This document shows positions 44,501 through 55,299 of a DNA stretch of 64,000 nucleotides, piece by piece. Origin of the DNA: Ornithodoros turicata. Its lineage: Eukaryota; Arthropoda; Arachnida; Ixodida; Argasidae. Under the pieces are notes generated by a model. That model had not been told where the DNA came from. It searched no databases and worked only from the letters and a program-made list of their open reading frames with translations. The stretch covers positions 30,921,482 to 30,985,481 of the forward strand of contig NC_088205.1 in the NCBI RefSeq assembly GCF_037126465.1, in the 5' to 3' direction. The position numbers were made by a program, and so were the translations under genes. The first letter of the stretch is position 1, and each line of letters starts with the position of its first letter.

Positions 44501-47484
44501 GCAGAACACGAACGACACGAACACAAGAGGAAATAAAATATATACCAATACAAAGAAGATATTCCACTTCACCACATAGCACGCTCCTAGCCAACAAACA
44601 GAACAAAGAACGACACGAACACAAGAGGAAATAAAATCTATACCATTACAAAGAAGATATTCCACTTCACCACATAGCACACTACCAGCAACAAGCAGAA
44701 CACGAACGACACGAACACAAGAGGAAATAAAATATATACCAATACAAAGAAGATATTCCACTTCACCACATAGCACGCTCCTAGCCAACAAACAGAACAA
44801 AGAACGACACGAACACAAGAGGAAATAAAATCTATACCATTACAAAGAAGATATTCCACTTCACCACATAGCACACTACCAGCAACAAGCAGAACACGAA
44901 CGACACGAACACAAGAGGAAATAAAATATATACCAATACAAAGAAGATATTCCACTTCACCACATAGCACGCTCCTAGCCAACAAACAGAACAAAGAACG
45001 ACACGAACACAAGAGGAAATAAAATCTATACCATTACAAAGAAGATATTCCACTTCACCACATAGCACACTACCAGCAACAAGCAGAACACGAACGACAC
45101 GAACACAAGAGGAAATAAAATATATACCAATACAAAGAAGATATTCCACTTCACCACATAGCACGCTCCTAGCCAACAAACAGAACAAAGAACGACACGA
45201 ACACAAGAGGAAATAAAATCTATACCATTACAAAGAAGATATTCCACTTCACCACATAGCACACTACCAGCAACAAGCAGAACACGAACGACACGAACAC
45301 AAGAGGAAATAAAATATATACCAATACAAAGAAGATATTCCACTTCACCACATAGCACGCTCCTAGCCAACAAACAGAACAAAGAACGACACGAACACAA
45401 GAGGAAATAAAATCTATACCATTACAAAGAAGATATTCCACTTCACCACATAGCACACTACCAGCAACAAGCAGAACACGAACGACACGAACACAAGAGG
45501 AAATAAAATATATACCAATACAAAGAAGATATTCCACTTCACCACATAGCACGCTCCTAGCCAACAAACAGAACAAAGAACGACACGAACACAGGAGGAA
45601 ATAAAATCTATACCATTACAAAGAAGATATTCCACTTCACCACATAGCACACTACCAGCAACAAGCAGAACACGAACGACACGAACACAAGAGGAAATAA
45701 AATATATACCAATACAAAGAAGATATTCCACTTCACCACATAGCACGCTCCTAGCCAACAAACAGAACAAAGAACGACACGAACACAAGAGGAAATAAAA
45801 TCTATACCAATACAAAGAAGATATTCCACTTCACCACATAGCACGCTCCTAGCTAACAAACAGAACAAAGAGCGACACGAACACAAGAGGAAATAAAATC
45901 TATACCAATACAAAGAAGATATTCCACTTCACCACATAGCACGCTCCTAGCCAACAAACAGAACAAAGAACGACACGAACACAAGAGGAAATAAAATCTA
46001 TACCAATACAAAGAAGATATTCCACTTCACCACATAGCACGCTCCTAGCTAACAAACAGAACAAAGAGCGACACGAACACAAGAAGAAATAAAATCTATA
46101 CCACTACATTGGTCAAACTCATCAGAAAATAGACATGTTAAAAATGAACTTCACCACATAGCACACTCCTAGCCAACAAACAGAACACAATCGACAAGAA
46201 CACAAGAAGAAATAAAATCTATACCACTACATTGTCAAACTCATCAGAAAATAGACATGTTAAAAATTAACTTCACCACATAGCACGCTCCTAGCCAACA
46301 AAGAACGACACGAACACAAGAGGAAATAAAATCTATACCACTACGAAGAAGATATTCCTAATCGAAACAACACAGTAATATATCATTCAGAAAATCAAAC
46401 TCAGCAGAAAATTAATATTCCTATACGTGAGAACCATCATTGCAATAGCGTGAATATCTGACATAACATTTCGAGCACAATAGACAATCTCAATTTCATA
46501 TTACTCAACTTTTAGTTTCTTATTAAGTGAATAGCATAGACGTAAGGAAAAACGAGAAACAACACAATCAACAGATACAATTAATAGAGAGCCAAAACCT
46601 GCGCACCATCCAACACATAGAGAAATAATAGCTAATCATTCTATCAAAGGCGAAATAGCAAAGACTTAACAATATAGCACAGGCTTAACGCTGAAGAACA
46701 GAGGAACACGCGGCTACACGTAAACATCAACAGAGGAAAATAATCTATCATTGAATCATCATAAAATCGATCAATATACAATTTTCGTTCTAACAAACAC
46801 TACGAACCTTGATGGAGGTATCCAAGACATAGGAAATATGCATGGTTTTCACTCTTTTCCTCAAAGCCGGGAGACTTTATGTCTCTATCTATGTGACCAT
46901 AGCACAGCGCATGCTTTATCACTCAAAGGGTTAGGGGCTATATTACTTCGTCCAGCAAACGGGGCGCTCTAGAGGTCAGATAAGAGAGTTCAAAGGCGAT
47001 ATATTTTATTGTGCAGCACAAATAGATGTCGATATCACTTGCTGGGGTCACTATCTTTTCGCATCCTTTCCCTGAAACGGAAATCTTTCGTCAAAGTGGT
47101 TGACAAGTCGGCTAAGTTTATAGAGATGCGATATTGTTATTGAAGATGTAGAGAAAGTCCAAATTATTAATTGGTAGCAATGATACTCAATCAAAAAGAG
47201 AAACAAATCTAATTACATCAATTTTTGTAATATCTTGCAACAGAAATTTCTAATGGACCACACAGAAATATCAAATGTGAAATGCAACTCAGAGTTATGA
47301 GGCATTCCCATCTTAGAGGTACTTACTTATGTCATGCGAGTGAACAATTGGAACAAATACAAGACAATAATTATCTCGAGCGGTAAGTTCACAACTCATA
47401 GAATATCAGTCGAGTGAATACTTGAAACAAAATCAAAACAATAATTCTCACGACAGGTGGAGATTATAGCATTCTAAACCAGAT
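41501..47484 (+). repeat. Left terminal inverted repeat arm
   Basis: From outside inward: a GC-rich outer part with GCGCGG repeats (41560-41645), two to three copies of a block with GGTGGGCGGAGCGTGACCGG (41855, 41973), AT-rich sequence, the 97/194-bp satellite (about 42720-46350), then 1.1 kb of inner arm. The inner arm includes a matched open stretch at 46751-46972 that also occurs in the right arm (50060-50281) with two residue changes. That frame starts at TTG, so coding is doubtful. The satellite is bracketed on both sides by copies of CCTATACGTGAGAACCATCA. Confidence 0.9.
42720..46350 (+). repeat. 97-bp satellite arranged as 194-bp dimers
   Basis: Monomers of about 97 bp (CACTTCACCACATAGCAC, GAACACAAGAGGAAATAAAA) alternate between two forms. 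One has ACTACCAGCAACAAGCAGAA, the other GCTCCTAGCCAACAAACAGA. From 42890 to about 45800 the dimer repeats every 194 bp with almost no divergence, about 15-16 dimers. Outside that stretch only single monomers of the second type occur. The minus strand stays open for 124 codons per dimer, but this is a periodic artefact, not a gene family. Confidence 0.95.
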
Positions 47485-47582
47485 AATAAAATTTTAATCA
47501 ATAAAATAAACATAGATATGCTTTTAATTAAGTGTAGATGTGCACTTGAAAACAGAAGAGACAATTGCTCTACATTGAAAAG

Positions 47583-48011
47583 ATGGACAGATTTTGTACT
47601 CGATACCATAAGTCATGGGAAGATGTGATAAAAAACTGCTTCGAAAAGGAGGTGCCGCGAAACGATTTCATTATCGCTGCATTTCAATACGTCCTAGACA
47701 TGGTCGTATTCGGAGATATGGTACAAACTACAGAACTGAAGGTGCAAGAATTTATATGCCGAATCTACAATACTTATAAAAATATCTGCACATCAACGTC
47801 GGAAGGGCCATTGGGATTGATGGCGGAGTTTTTGAGGTTTGCCAACGAAGAATTGAAATACACTAGACCAGATGTAATTGTAATCATTGCAATGGGCATT
47901 GCATATATCAAGAAAGCAGTCGGATCAAATTATCATATACAAGCGGTCTATATCACACGATTCATTACGGATTTGTTGAAATTACACATATCTGAGATGG
48001 AAAGTACATAA
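47583..48011 (+). CDS. Core ORF1, 142 residues, unrecognised
   Basis: First gene of the unique core. ATG at 47583; the frame's earlier TTG at 47565 is not used. It stops at 48009-48011. It is predicted mainly helical (DRFCTRYHKSWEDVIKNCFE, IIAAFQYVLDMVVFGDMV) with hydrophobic helices near the C-terminus (VIVIIAMGIAYIKKAVG, YITRFITDLLKLHI) and six Cys. There is no signal peptide. The overall length and helical pattern recall small viral accessory proteins, but I cannot assign a family. It lies 69 bp upstream of ORF2 on the same strand and probably shares a transcript with it. The region upstream is AT-rich. The frame is intact within a recently inserted-looking element, so it may be functional. 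Confidence 0.6.
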   Translation: MDRFCTRYHKSWEDVIKNCFEKEVPRNDFIIAAFQYVLDMVVFGDMVQTTELKVQEFICRIYNTYKNICTSTSEGPLGLMAEFLRFANEELKYTRPDVIVIIAMGIAYIKKAVGSNYHIQAVYITRFITDLLKLHISEMEST

Positions 48012-48080
48012 AATCTTATCACGTGATATATTCCACTACCACGGCAACGCAATTATTTTCTTCTACCAGTCTCTTCAACG

Positions 48081-48428
48081 ATGTCGAATCAACAGAAGTT
48101 CAATACTGTCGTGCAAGGTCTGATGTATTATCACCTGTTGAAACTCAACAAACATATCAATTGCGGTGGACCACCGGACGATTTTCATCTAATACTCTCT
48201 TGTACGCCATTCAAGAACCTTCATACAAAGAAAGGAAGCATCAATAAGAGACTGTGCAAGCTCATCGCGACAAAGTGGAAGTTGTTGAAGCAATACAAAC
48301 ACGGCGACAACATAGCGCCTGCGTTAATCAACGCTGGATTCAAGCGCCCAATAATCATAATAAACTATTTAATGTCTTCGGAATTCATCAATGAAGACAA
48401 CAAACGAAAACTTCAGAGTTTGAAATAG
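48081..48428 (+). CDS. Core ORF2, 115 residues, unrecognised
   Basis: ATG at 48081 and stop at 48426-48428. It begins MSNQQKFNTVVQGLMYYHLL and contains a basic central stretch (KKGSINKRLCKLIATKWKLL, about residues 49-68). The C-terminal part is GFKRPIIIINYLMSSEFINE, ending RKLQSLK. It is very lysine-rich and probably a helical, nucleic-acid-binding or core-like small protein. The family is not recognised. An AATAAA follows at about 48443, suggesting the end of an ORF1-ORF2 transcript. Confidence 0.55.
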   Translation: MSNQQKFNTVVQGLMYYHLLKLNKHINCGGPPDDFHLILSCTPFKNLHTKKGSINKRLCKLIATKWKLLKQYKHGDNIAPALINAGFKRPIIIINYLMSSEFINEDNKRKLQSLK

Positions 48429-48496
48429 AACTGTAATTTATCGAAATAAACAAGTGTATAAGTGAAACAATAATTGTAATATTTGTCATCATTATA

Positions 48497-48598
48497 ATGA
48501 ATTCTTCGCATCACAATGAAAAACACTTTACATTTAGCATGGCTAGACTGAGAGCAATGATCGCTAAAGAAACGAATAATATTCCACAATTTGTGTAA
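48497..48598 (+). CDS. Core ORF3, 33 codons
   Basis: ATG at 48497 gives MNSSHHNEKHFTFSMARLRA and MIAKETNNIPQFV, then TAA at 48596-48598. It is spaced 68 bp behind ORF2, like the ORF1-ORF2 gap of 69 bp. After the stop a further frame (EFSYRMRPDHQIGF...) continues for about 40 codons, so this may be the start of a longer gene that has since been broken. Unknown. Confidence 0.35.
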   Translation: MNSSHHNEKHFTFSMARLRAMIAKETNNIPQFV

Positions 48599-48599
48599 G

Positions 48600-49547
48600 A
48601 ATTCTCATATAGAATGAGACCTGACCACCAAATAGGTTTTACTCGACTACACTCTGTACAAATTCAACACCCGATGGATAGAATTGCCGGAGAAGGATCG
48701 GTCATTGAAATTTAGAGACATGATACATCGGTCAATGATTACAAAAAGGATCACTAATCTCATGTGAAAACTTATCATATTTCATGAATTAAATTCCACA
48801 GTGCATGTATATTTCTCAATCAGTTGCACTATCCCAGACTTAGTAAAAGAAGAAAAGGCCTCTTTGACAAGCAACCCGATTGGAGTGCGGAACAAATAAA
48901 TAAATATTTTTGTCAAAATAGTTGTCCATTGTTTGAGTAGGAAAAAGGAGCCGTCCAAAGCTTGCAGTGGGGGCCAAGATATGGCAAAACGGGAAATCAG
49001 GCAAGGTAAGTGATCGCGGCGGGCCGTTCGCGACAACTTTTACAATCGCATTGGGGTTCACTGCCTGGGAGATAATACGAAGCCTTCGCGGAAAGCGAAT
49101 CTATTATCAGATACCACAATGCAAACGAAAGATTTTACGAGCACGACGCACAGGCCAAGTCTACGTTTCTAATCACGTAGTCTTCGTAACACACGGCACA
49201 CAAACGTATATGAAAATTTCACAATACGCAAGCTTTAGGTCGCTCACTTTGACGAGCACTCTTTCATGATGTCAGGGAATTTAATCGAATAGATTGATAT
49301 TTTCTGTATACACTTTAACATAATGCGAATTCTTTATGTCGCGGATATTAAAAGTTACGAATATTTTTTCGAACGAAAATTTACTTAAGACTCGAAGAAA
49401 GGGTCACTCGGGTCGACGAACCCGTTTCCAGAAAAAGCAACACGTTCGCGTGCGGTACCGCGTTAACGCGTCGGGCGCAGAATCGCGTTCGGTTTCGGGT
49501 ACAGCATTATGGAAACGCGGCCCGGCGTGTTGCCGAAACGTCTTCGA
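48600..49547. other. Core 3' part with a GC-rich block
   Basis: AT-rich to about 48990, then clearly GC-richer at 49010-49160 and 49390-49545. Open plus frames at 48967-49269 and 49336-49584 include basic blocks (GHSGRRTRFQKKQHVRVRYR), but both start at GTG/ATG positions without other support. The second overlaps the inner end of the right arm. The composition differs from the rest of the element and could mark an acquired piece. Confidence 0.4.
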
Positions 49548-52542
49548 ATCTGGTTTAGAATGCTATAATCTCCACCTGTCGTGAGAATTATTGTTTTGAT
49601 TTTGTTTCAAGTATTCACTCGACTGATATACTATGAGTTGTGAACTTACCGCTCGAGATAATTATTGTCTTGTATTTGTTCCAATTGTTCACTCGCATGA
49701 CATAAGTAAGTACCTCTAAGATGGGAATGCCTCATAACTCTGAGTTACATTTCACATTTGATATTTCTGTGTGGTCCATTAGAAATTTCTGTTGCAAGAT
49801 ATTACAAAAATTGATGTAATTAGATTTGTTTCTCTTTTTGATTGAGTATCATTGCTACCAATTAATAATTTGGACTTTCTCTACATCTTCAATAACAATA
49901 TCGCATCTCTATAAACTTAGCCGACTTGTCAACCACTTTGACGAAAGATTTCCGTTTCAGGGAAAGGATGCGAAAAGATAGTGACCCCAGCAAGTGATAT
50001 CGACATCTATTTGCGCTGCACAATAAAATATATCGCCTTTGAACTCTCTTATCTGACCTCTAGAGCGCCCCGTTTGCTGGACGAAGTAATATAGCCCCTA
50101 ACCCTTGGAGTGATAAAGCATGCGCTGTGCTATGGTCACATAGATAGAGACATAAAGTCTCCCGGCTTTGAGGAAAAGAGTGAAAACCATGCATATTTCC
50201 TATGTCTTGGATACCTCCATCAAGGTTCGTAGTGTTTGTTAGAACGAAAATTGTAAATTGATCGATTTTATGATGATTCAATGATAGATTATTTTCCTCT
50301 GTTGATGTTTACGTGTCGCCGCGTGTTCCTCTGTTCTTCAGCGTTAAGTCTGTGCTATATTGTTAAGTCTGTGCTATTTCGCCTTTGATAGAATGATTAG
50401 CTATTATTTCTCTATGTGTTGGATGGTGCGCAGGTTTTGGCTCTCTATTAATTGTATCTGTTGATTGTGTTGTTTCTCGTTTTTCCTTACGTCTATGCTA
50501 TTCACTTAATAAGCAATTAAAAGTTGAGTAATATGAAATTGAGATTGTCTATTGTGCTCGAAATGTTATGTCAGATATTCACGCTATTGCAATGATGGTT
50601 CTCACGTATAGGAATATTAATTTTCTGCTGAGTTTGATTTTCTGAATGATAGATTACTGTGTTGTTTTAATTAAGAATATCTTCTTCGTAGTGGTATAGA
50701 TTTTATTTCCTCTTGTGTTCGTGTCGTTCTTTGTTGGCTAGGAGCGTGCTATGTGGTGAAGTTAATTTTTAACATGTCTATTTTCTGATGAGTTTGACAA
50801 TGTAGTGGTATAGATTTTATTTCTTCTTGTGTTCTTGTCGATTGTGTTCTGTTTGTTGGCTAGGAGTGTGCTATGTGGTGAAGTTCATTTTTAACATGTC
50901 TATTTTCTGATGAGTTTGACAATGTAGTGGTATAGATTTTATTTCTTCTTGTGTTCGTGTCGCTCTTTGTTCTGTTTGTTAGCTAGGAGCGTGCTATGTG
51001 GTGAAGTGGAATATCTTCTTTGTATTGGTATAGATTTTATTTCCTCTTGTGTTCGTGTCGTTCTTGGTTCTGTTTGTTGGCTAGGAGCGTGCTATGTGGT
51101 GAAGTGGAATATCTTCTTTGTATTGGTATAGATTTTATTTCCTCTCGTGTTCTTGTCGTTCGTGTTCTGCTTGTTGGCTGGTAGTGTGCTATGTGGTGAA
51201 GTGGAATATCTTCTTTGTAGTGGTATAGATTTTATTTCCTGTTGTGTTCGTGTCGTTCTTTGTTCTGTTTGTTGGCTAGGAGAGTGCTATGTAGTGAAGT
51301 GGAATATCTTCTTTGTATTGGTATAGATTTTATTTCCTCTTGTGTTCGTGTCATTCTTTGTTCTGATCGTTGGCTAGGAGCGTGCTATGTGGTGAAGTTC
51401 ATTTTTAACATGTCTATTTCCTGATGAGTTTGATTTTTTCATTTTCTGAATGATAGATTGCTATGTTGTTTTGATTAACCAATGTAGTGGTATAGATTTT
51501 ATTTCCTCTTGTGTTCGTGTCCCATAGTCCTCCAGAGTCTCTGCTGTTCACATTTAACTGCATACAACTATCAAAACTTCCCGCTATTGCACTGATGGTT
51601 CTCACATATAGGAATATTAGACGGTTTATAATATAATTTGTAATTTTGATTGTAATCGTATTGATTAAGAATATTTTAAATGCGTTATCAATTCTGATTC
51701 ATTGAAAACTTGTGATTACTGTTAATAAAAATATTGTGTTTGATTTGTGATACCTATTCAATGCTAATGTATCATACCTGTAATAAGTATATTCTTTGTT
51801 ACATGTATTGTGTTCCTTCTATTTCAGATTTTTGGCTAAGTTTTTTCCATTCACGCAGAGTCATAACATAATTCCTAATGACTTTAATAAATATATTTTC
51901 ACTTGTACTTTTCTGTATGGCTATCCTTTGCATGTAAACTGCACACCTGTTGTAGCTGGAAAAATTACGATTCAAGTTGACTCAGGCTGAAAAATGAGGA
52001 AACTCGGCGGCCCAGGCTGAAAAATGACGAAAGTCGGCGGCCCAGACTGAATGGTAAACGCACACGCAGCCCTCCGGTCACGCTCCGCCCACCACAGCAG
52101 CCCTCCACCCGAGCACCGCCCACCTGTCACGGGAATGAAGTCGGCCCAAGTAGGAAAATGGTGAAAGAAGTCAGCCCAGGGTGAATGGTTAGCGCGCAGC
52201 CCTCCGGTCACGCTCCGCCCACCACAGCAACCCTCCCACCCGAGCACCGCCCTGTTACAGGTGGTGAAGGTTTTTCGGCTGGGTTTTTCTCCTTCACCTG
52301 ATTGGCATCACAATTCCCAGCACTATTGGCTTTAATAAATATATCTCAACTTGATTGGCATTAATAAATATATTTTCACCTGTACTTTTTGTGTATGACC
52401 CTTCTTTGCATGTCTCTGCATGTTATAATCGCGCGGACAAGCCACCGCACGCGCGCCGCGCAGGGAAAAATACGCGCAGGGCTCAGGGCAGGGGGTGCCG
52501 TAGTTTCTCACCCCCGTAGTTTCTATACGGGTCATTACTACT
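49548..52542 (-). repeat. Right terminal inverted repeat arm
   Basis: Reverse complement of the left arm from ATCTGGTTTAGAATGCTATA (49548) to the end. It is nearly identical outside the satellite. The satellite here is reduced to about seven monomers between 50690 and 51400, mostly the CTAGGAGCGTGCTATGTGG form without the regular dimer. The outer GC-rich block is shorter than in the left arm. Confidence 0.9.
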
Positions 52543-52788
52543 GACAGGCATCGTGTGTATACACGACCTCATTCTTGCTCCATTATTTGCTTTCATCTGT
52601 CTTGTTATTCAAAGGCCATACCACTTTTTGCATATGAAATAAATTGTAATGTACCATATCTTGTTCGAGTGTCATTCCTGCATATTTCATGGACAAGTGT
52701 AGAATGAACATCATGGACCCCCGACCAGTTGCAAACGCTGCCAATACCCCGAAAGTGTGTATTGAACACTCTGCATCACAAAATGAAA

Positions 52789-52996
52789 TTAGTATACTAC
52801 CATGCTGCTGTCCTGTTTCCAGGAGAAAATAGTGGGGATAGCACCTGGCTTCAGCCATTTCTTGTTGTGGCTAAAGTAAAAGCATGAGGGCTCGAAGTAT
52901 TTGGAACATATCCTTTGAGTCTGAGAAGGTTGAAAAGACTGCTCAGATACACTTTGAAACCACTGTCTCAAAAGTATGGGGTCATGGTGGGGAAAC
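52789..52996 (-). pseudogene. Decayed THAP-domain exon
   Basis: Minus exon after the acceptor TATTACAG (52997-53004). It reads FPHHDPILLRQWFQSV, then SQTQRICSKYFEP and KKWLKPGAIPTIF before a stop after VVY. This is the second half of a THAP domain: W, the C-x2-H region and the A-(I/V)-P-T motif. The His ligand is Tyr here (CSKYF), so zinc binding is probably lost. The first half (C..C) was not found. It lies 250 bp from the right end of the 11-kb element. Confidence 0.65.
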
Positions 52997-53009
52997 CTGT
53001 AATATTGAC

Positions 53010-53990
53010 AGAAGTACGACCTACGGCACCTCAACAATTCCCATCGCCTATGAATAGAAATAGTGATTTAATTATTTCTATGTCTCCAATAAAGGTGATA
53101 GGGAATGTTAGTGAATAATGACACTCACTTGTGGAAAGATACTCCAGATATGGCAGAATGTCTTGTGTGACTTGGAAGCGCGCATGATTTGTGCTCGAAG
53201 CACAAACACAATTCGGGATAGAAATAGGATAGGCATAGAAATCATAAGGAATCATCCTTATGATTTCTATGGTGTCAGGGTGGTCTTTAGCGACGACAGA
53301 ATGCACCTGAGGCGGTATGTTTGTTTGTGCGCTTACGAGGCTCTTCCGGGAGAGACAAATATTTTTCGGCTGTGGCGGCAGTCCCACAAAGGAGGGACCG
53401 CCAGAATTACCATTCCCAGGGTCAAACCAGTCTTTCAATCGTTTCATTACTCCGTCGGAGTTTCCCCTAATTCCACATGTTCTAACGTTCTAATCAAGGA
53501 TGTCTGGTCAGTTGTTTCAGCCGCTTTGTTTCGTGTGATACAGCGAGCGTCAAAGTCGCACTCCGCGTAATTAGCTTTAGTCAATAACCGCGGCCGGCTG
53601 TCGGCAATTCCGGAACCGAAACTCTGCTAGCTTCCCCTTGCACTGAAGGCCGCCTTTTCTTTCTAGAACAGGTGATTACAGCACGGGAAGGCCGCAGTAT
53701 TACTTACTTCATGTTTATTTTATGCTTACTGCACATTTATTTCCTCGTAAATTGATTACAGTAACAATATTCACCATTGAAACCGAGCTGCCAAGGACAG
53801 CGCGCAGACAGCACTGACGCATGGCAACACTGGCCGCCACAATATGGCGCATCCCTCGTTTTGGCGCAGAGCCAGCGCCACCTTTGCTTCTAGCCTCTCC
53901 TTATGATTTCTATGGGCAGCCAGGACCGACCGAAAGGCGAGCCAAACAGAGAAGCTCCTGATTGGCCCAACGCTAGACATCATGACTCTT
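53010..53990. other. No recognised gene; short palindrome
   Basis: A near-perfect palindrome (ATAGAAATCATAAGGA / TCCTTATGATTTCTAT) lies at 53237-53272. The same motif recurs at 53898 and in reverse at 39821. Open frames of 138-150 codons exist on both strands without motifs. Confidence 0.4.
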
Positions 53991-54365
53991 TTCATTGCTC
54001 GAATGTCTGAATGTCAGACATATGTCGGCACAGTTCCCTTAGAAGTCGGCCCAGGACGCACATTCCCCCAGGGCGTGAGTCGTGACGTTGCCCACATACG
54101 TGAGGCCGACAACGGCAAGCCCTATCACCACCACCACCACCACCACCACCACCATTGCTCGAATGCCCAGTGTTATCTGAATTATATCAAGCTATGGGCT
54201 CTTTCATGGAGGAAGGAAACACATGAGCGGCCGTTTGGAACAGATTTCCGTGGGACCCCTCTGGCGGTCGCTCGTGTCAAAGGTGTCATTACTCGCTCGT
54301 CAATTGTGTACTCGTGTCAATTGTGAGGCCGACAACGGCAAGCCCTTTCATCATCACCACCACCT
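53920..54365 (+). repeat. SINE tail pieces and dispersed repeat
   Basis: 54008-54125 matches the SINE body and tail (CAGACATATGTCGGCACAGT, then GTCGTGACGTTGCCCAC, GGCCGACAACGGCAAGCC). It is followed by a (CAC)n run (54126-54153). 54155-54290 carries the dispersed repeat with CAAGCTATGGGCTC, and a second GGCCGACAACGGCAAGCCC tail follows at about 54327-54348. The pieces appear to be nested or co-mobilised copies. Confidence 0.7.
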
Positions 54366-54369
54366 TGGA

Positions 54370-54960
54370 CAATTGTTTCTCGGCCATTTCATTTGAGGAA
54401 CCGTCATGTTCGTCACTAGGGATCTTCATTGAGCTTTCAGTGCCAGCCTGTTCGAGGATTTTTTCGAGGAAGTTTCGAGGATTGTGTGTTCGGCTTTTGG
54501 AGGACTGCCTGGTGCATCGGATCATCGGATGGGTTGTGTGTCCGTGCAAAGTGTGCTCCATATGTGTGTGTTGGGATTAGTGAACCGTGTATGCTTTCCA
54601 TTCGGCAAACGATGATGTACTGGATGCAATTTAAAGGTATGTGCAAGCCAATAAAATTTGGTGTTTCATGTTCGGTGTGCTTGGAGCATTTTCTTCCTTG
54701 CTTTTTCTTTTTTTGCGAAGCGTGGAGGTAATTTTTGTGTTAGGGAACTAGAGAGGCGCGATGTGTTTCGCGTATTAGTAGGTACAAGTAACCCTCCGAT
54801 ACCTCCGGTAAACTGTGGCTCCTGGCGTCAGCAGGGATGTCGTACCAGTTGCTTCAGGGGTCACATGGCACCTGCAGCTTTCGCAGGCACCGCGTGCCCC
54901 TTGAAGTCATGTGGCACATTATTATTTTTTTAAATGTGCCAGTTGATCCGACGGCACCTA
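54370..54960. other. No recognised gene
   Basis: Open frame stretches at 54430-54730 with a GTATGT donor-like site at 54641, but no family motif. Confidence 0.35.
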
Positions 54961-54964
54961 TCCG

Positions 54965-55110
54965 TCACTGGGTTATTATTAATTATATCAAGCTATGGGC
55001 TCTATCATGGAGGAAGGAAACACAGGAGCGGCCGTTTGGAACAGATTTCCGTGGGACCCCTCTGGCGGTCGCTCGTGTCAAAGCCACCATTACTTCCTGT
55101 CCATCACGTG
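54965..55110 (+). repeat. Third copy of the dispersed repeat
   Basis: AATTATATCAAGCTATGGGC to GGCGGTCGCTCGTGTCAAAG is nearly identical to 54175-54290, about 135 bp. Confidence 0.75.
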
Positions 55111-55299
55111 ATCCTCCCTAAAGTTTCAGTTTAGCAACGCTTTGTTGCTCGCGCCGCTTTCCGTGGTTTTATGCCTTTCCAAAGCCATTTACTCTTAAAA
55201 TGTGAGCACCATTGCTGAAACAACGTTGTGTTAACGTATTCTTACCACCGCTGCGGCTGTCGTTCAACGGAAAGCAGCTCTGTCACTTGAATAAATGAA

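Larger units (their letters stand above)
41501..52542. mobile_element. 11-kb element with giant inverted repeats, Polinton-type ends
   Basis: Terminal inverted repeats begin AGTAGTAATGACCCGTATAG at 41501 and end with its reverse complement at 52542. GACAGG flanks both ends (41495-41500 and 52543-52548), a 6-bp target duplication. The left arm reaches 47484 (about 5.98 kb) and the right arm runs 49548-52542 (about 3.0 kb). The difference is satellite copy number in the left arm. A 5'-AG...CT-3' terminus with a 6-bp duplication is the Polinton/Maverick signature, but no polymerase, integrase, ATPase, capsid or protease is present. The 2,063-bp core carries three small plus-strand frames. It is probably a non-autonomous or virus-derived passenger mobilised by a Polinton-type integrase. 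The superfamily is inference from ends. Confidence 0.85.

Noticed and set aside
42794..46082. A ladder of overlapping 118-133 codon minus frames
   Set aside because: They repeat every 194 bp with the satellite, read hydrophobic low-information sequence and have no starts or context of genes.
42720..46350. Regular repeats that could be mistaken for a CRISPR array
   Set aside because: Units are contiguous ~97-bp monomers with no unique spacers, in a eukaryotic transposon.
46751..46972. 73-codon frame conserved in both arms (also 50060-50281)
   Set aside because: It starts at TTG and is conserved simply because the arms are copies. Coding cannot be shown.
53031..53570. 138- and 150-codon frames on opposite strands
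   Set aside because: They overlap each other, show no family motif and include a repeat palindrome.
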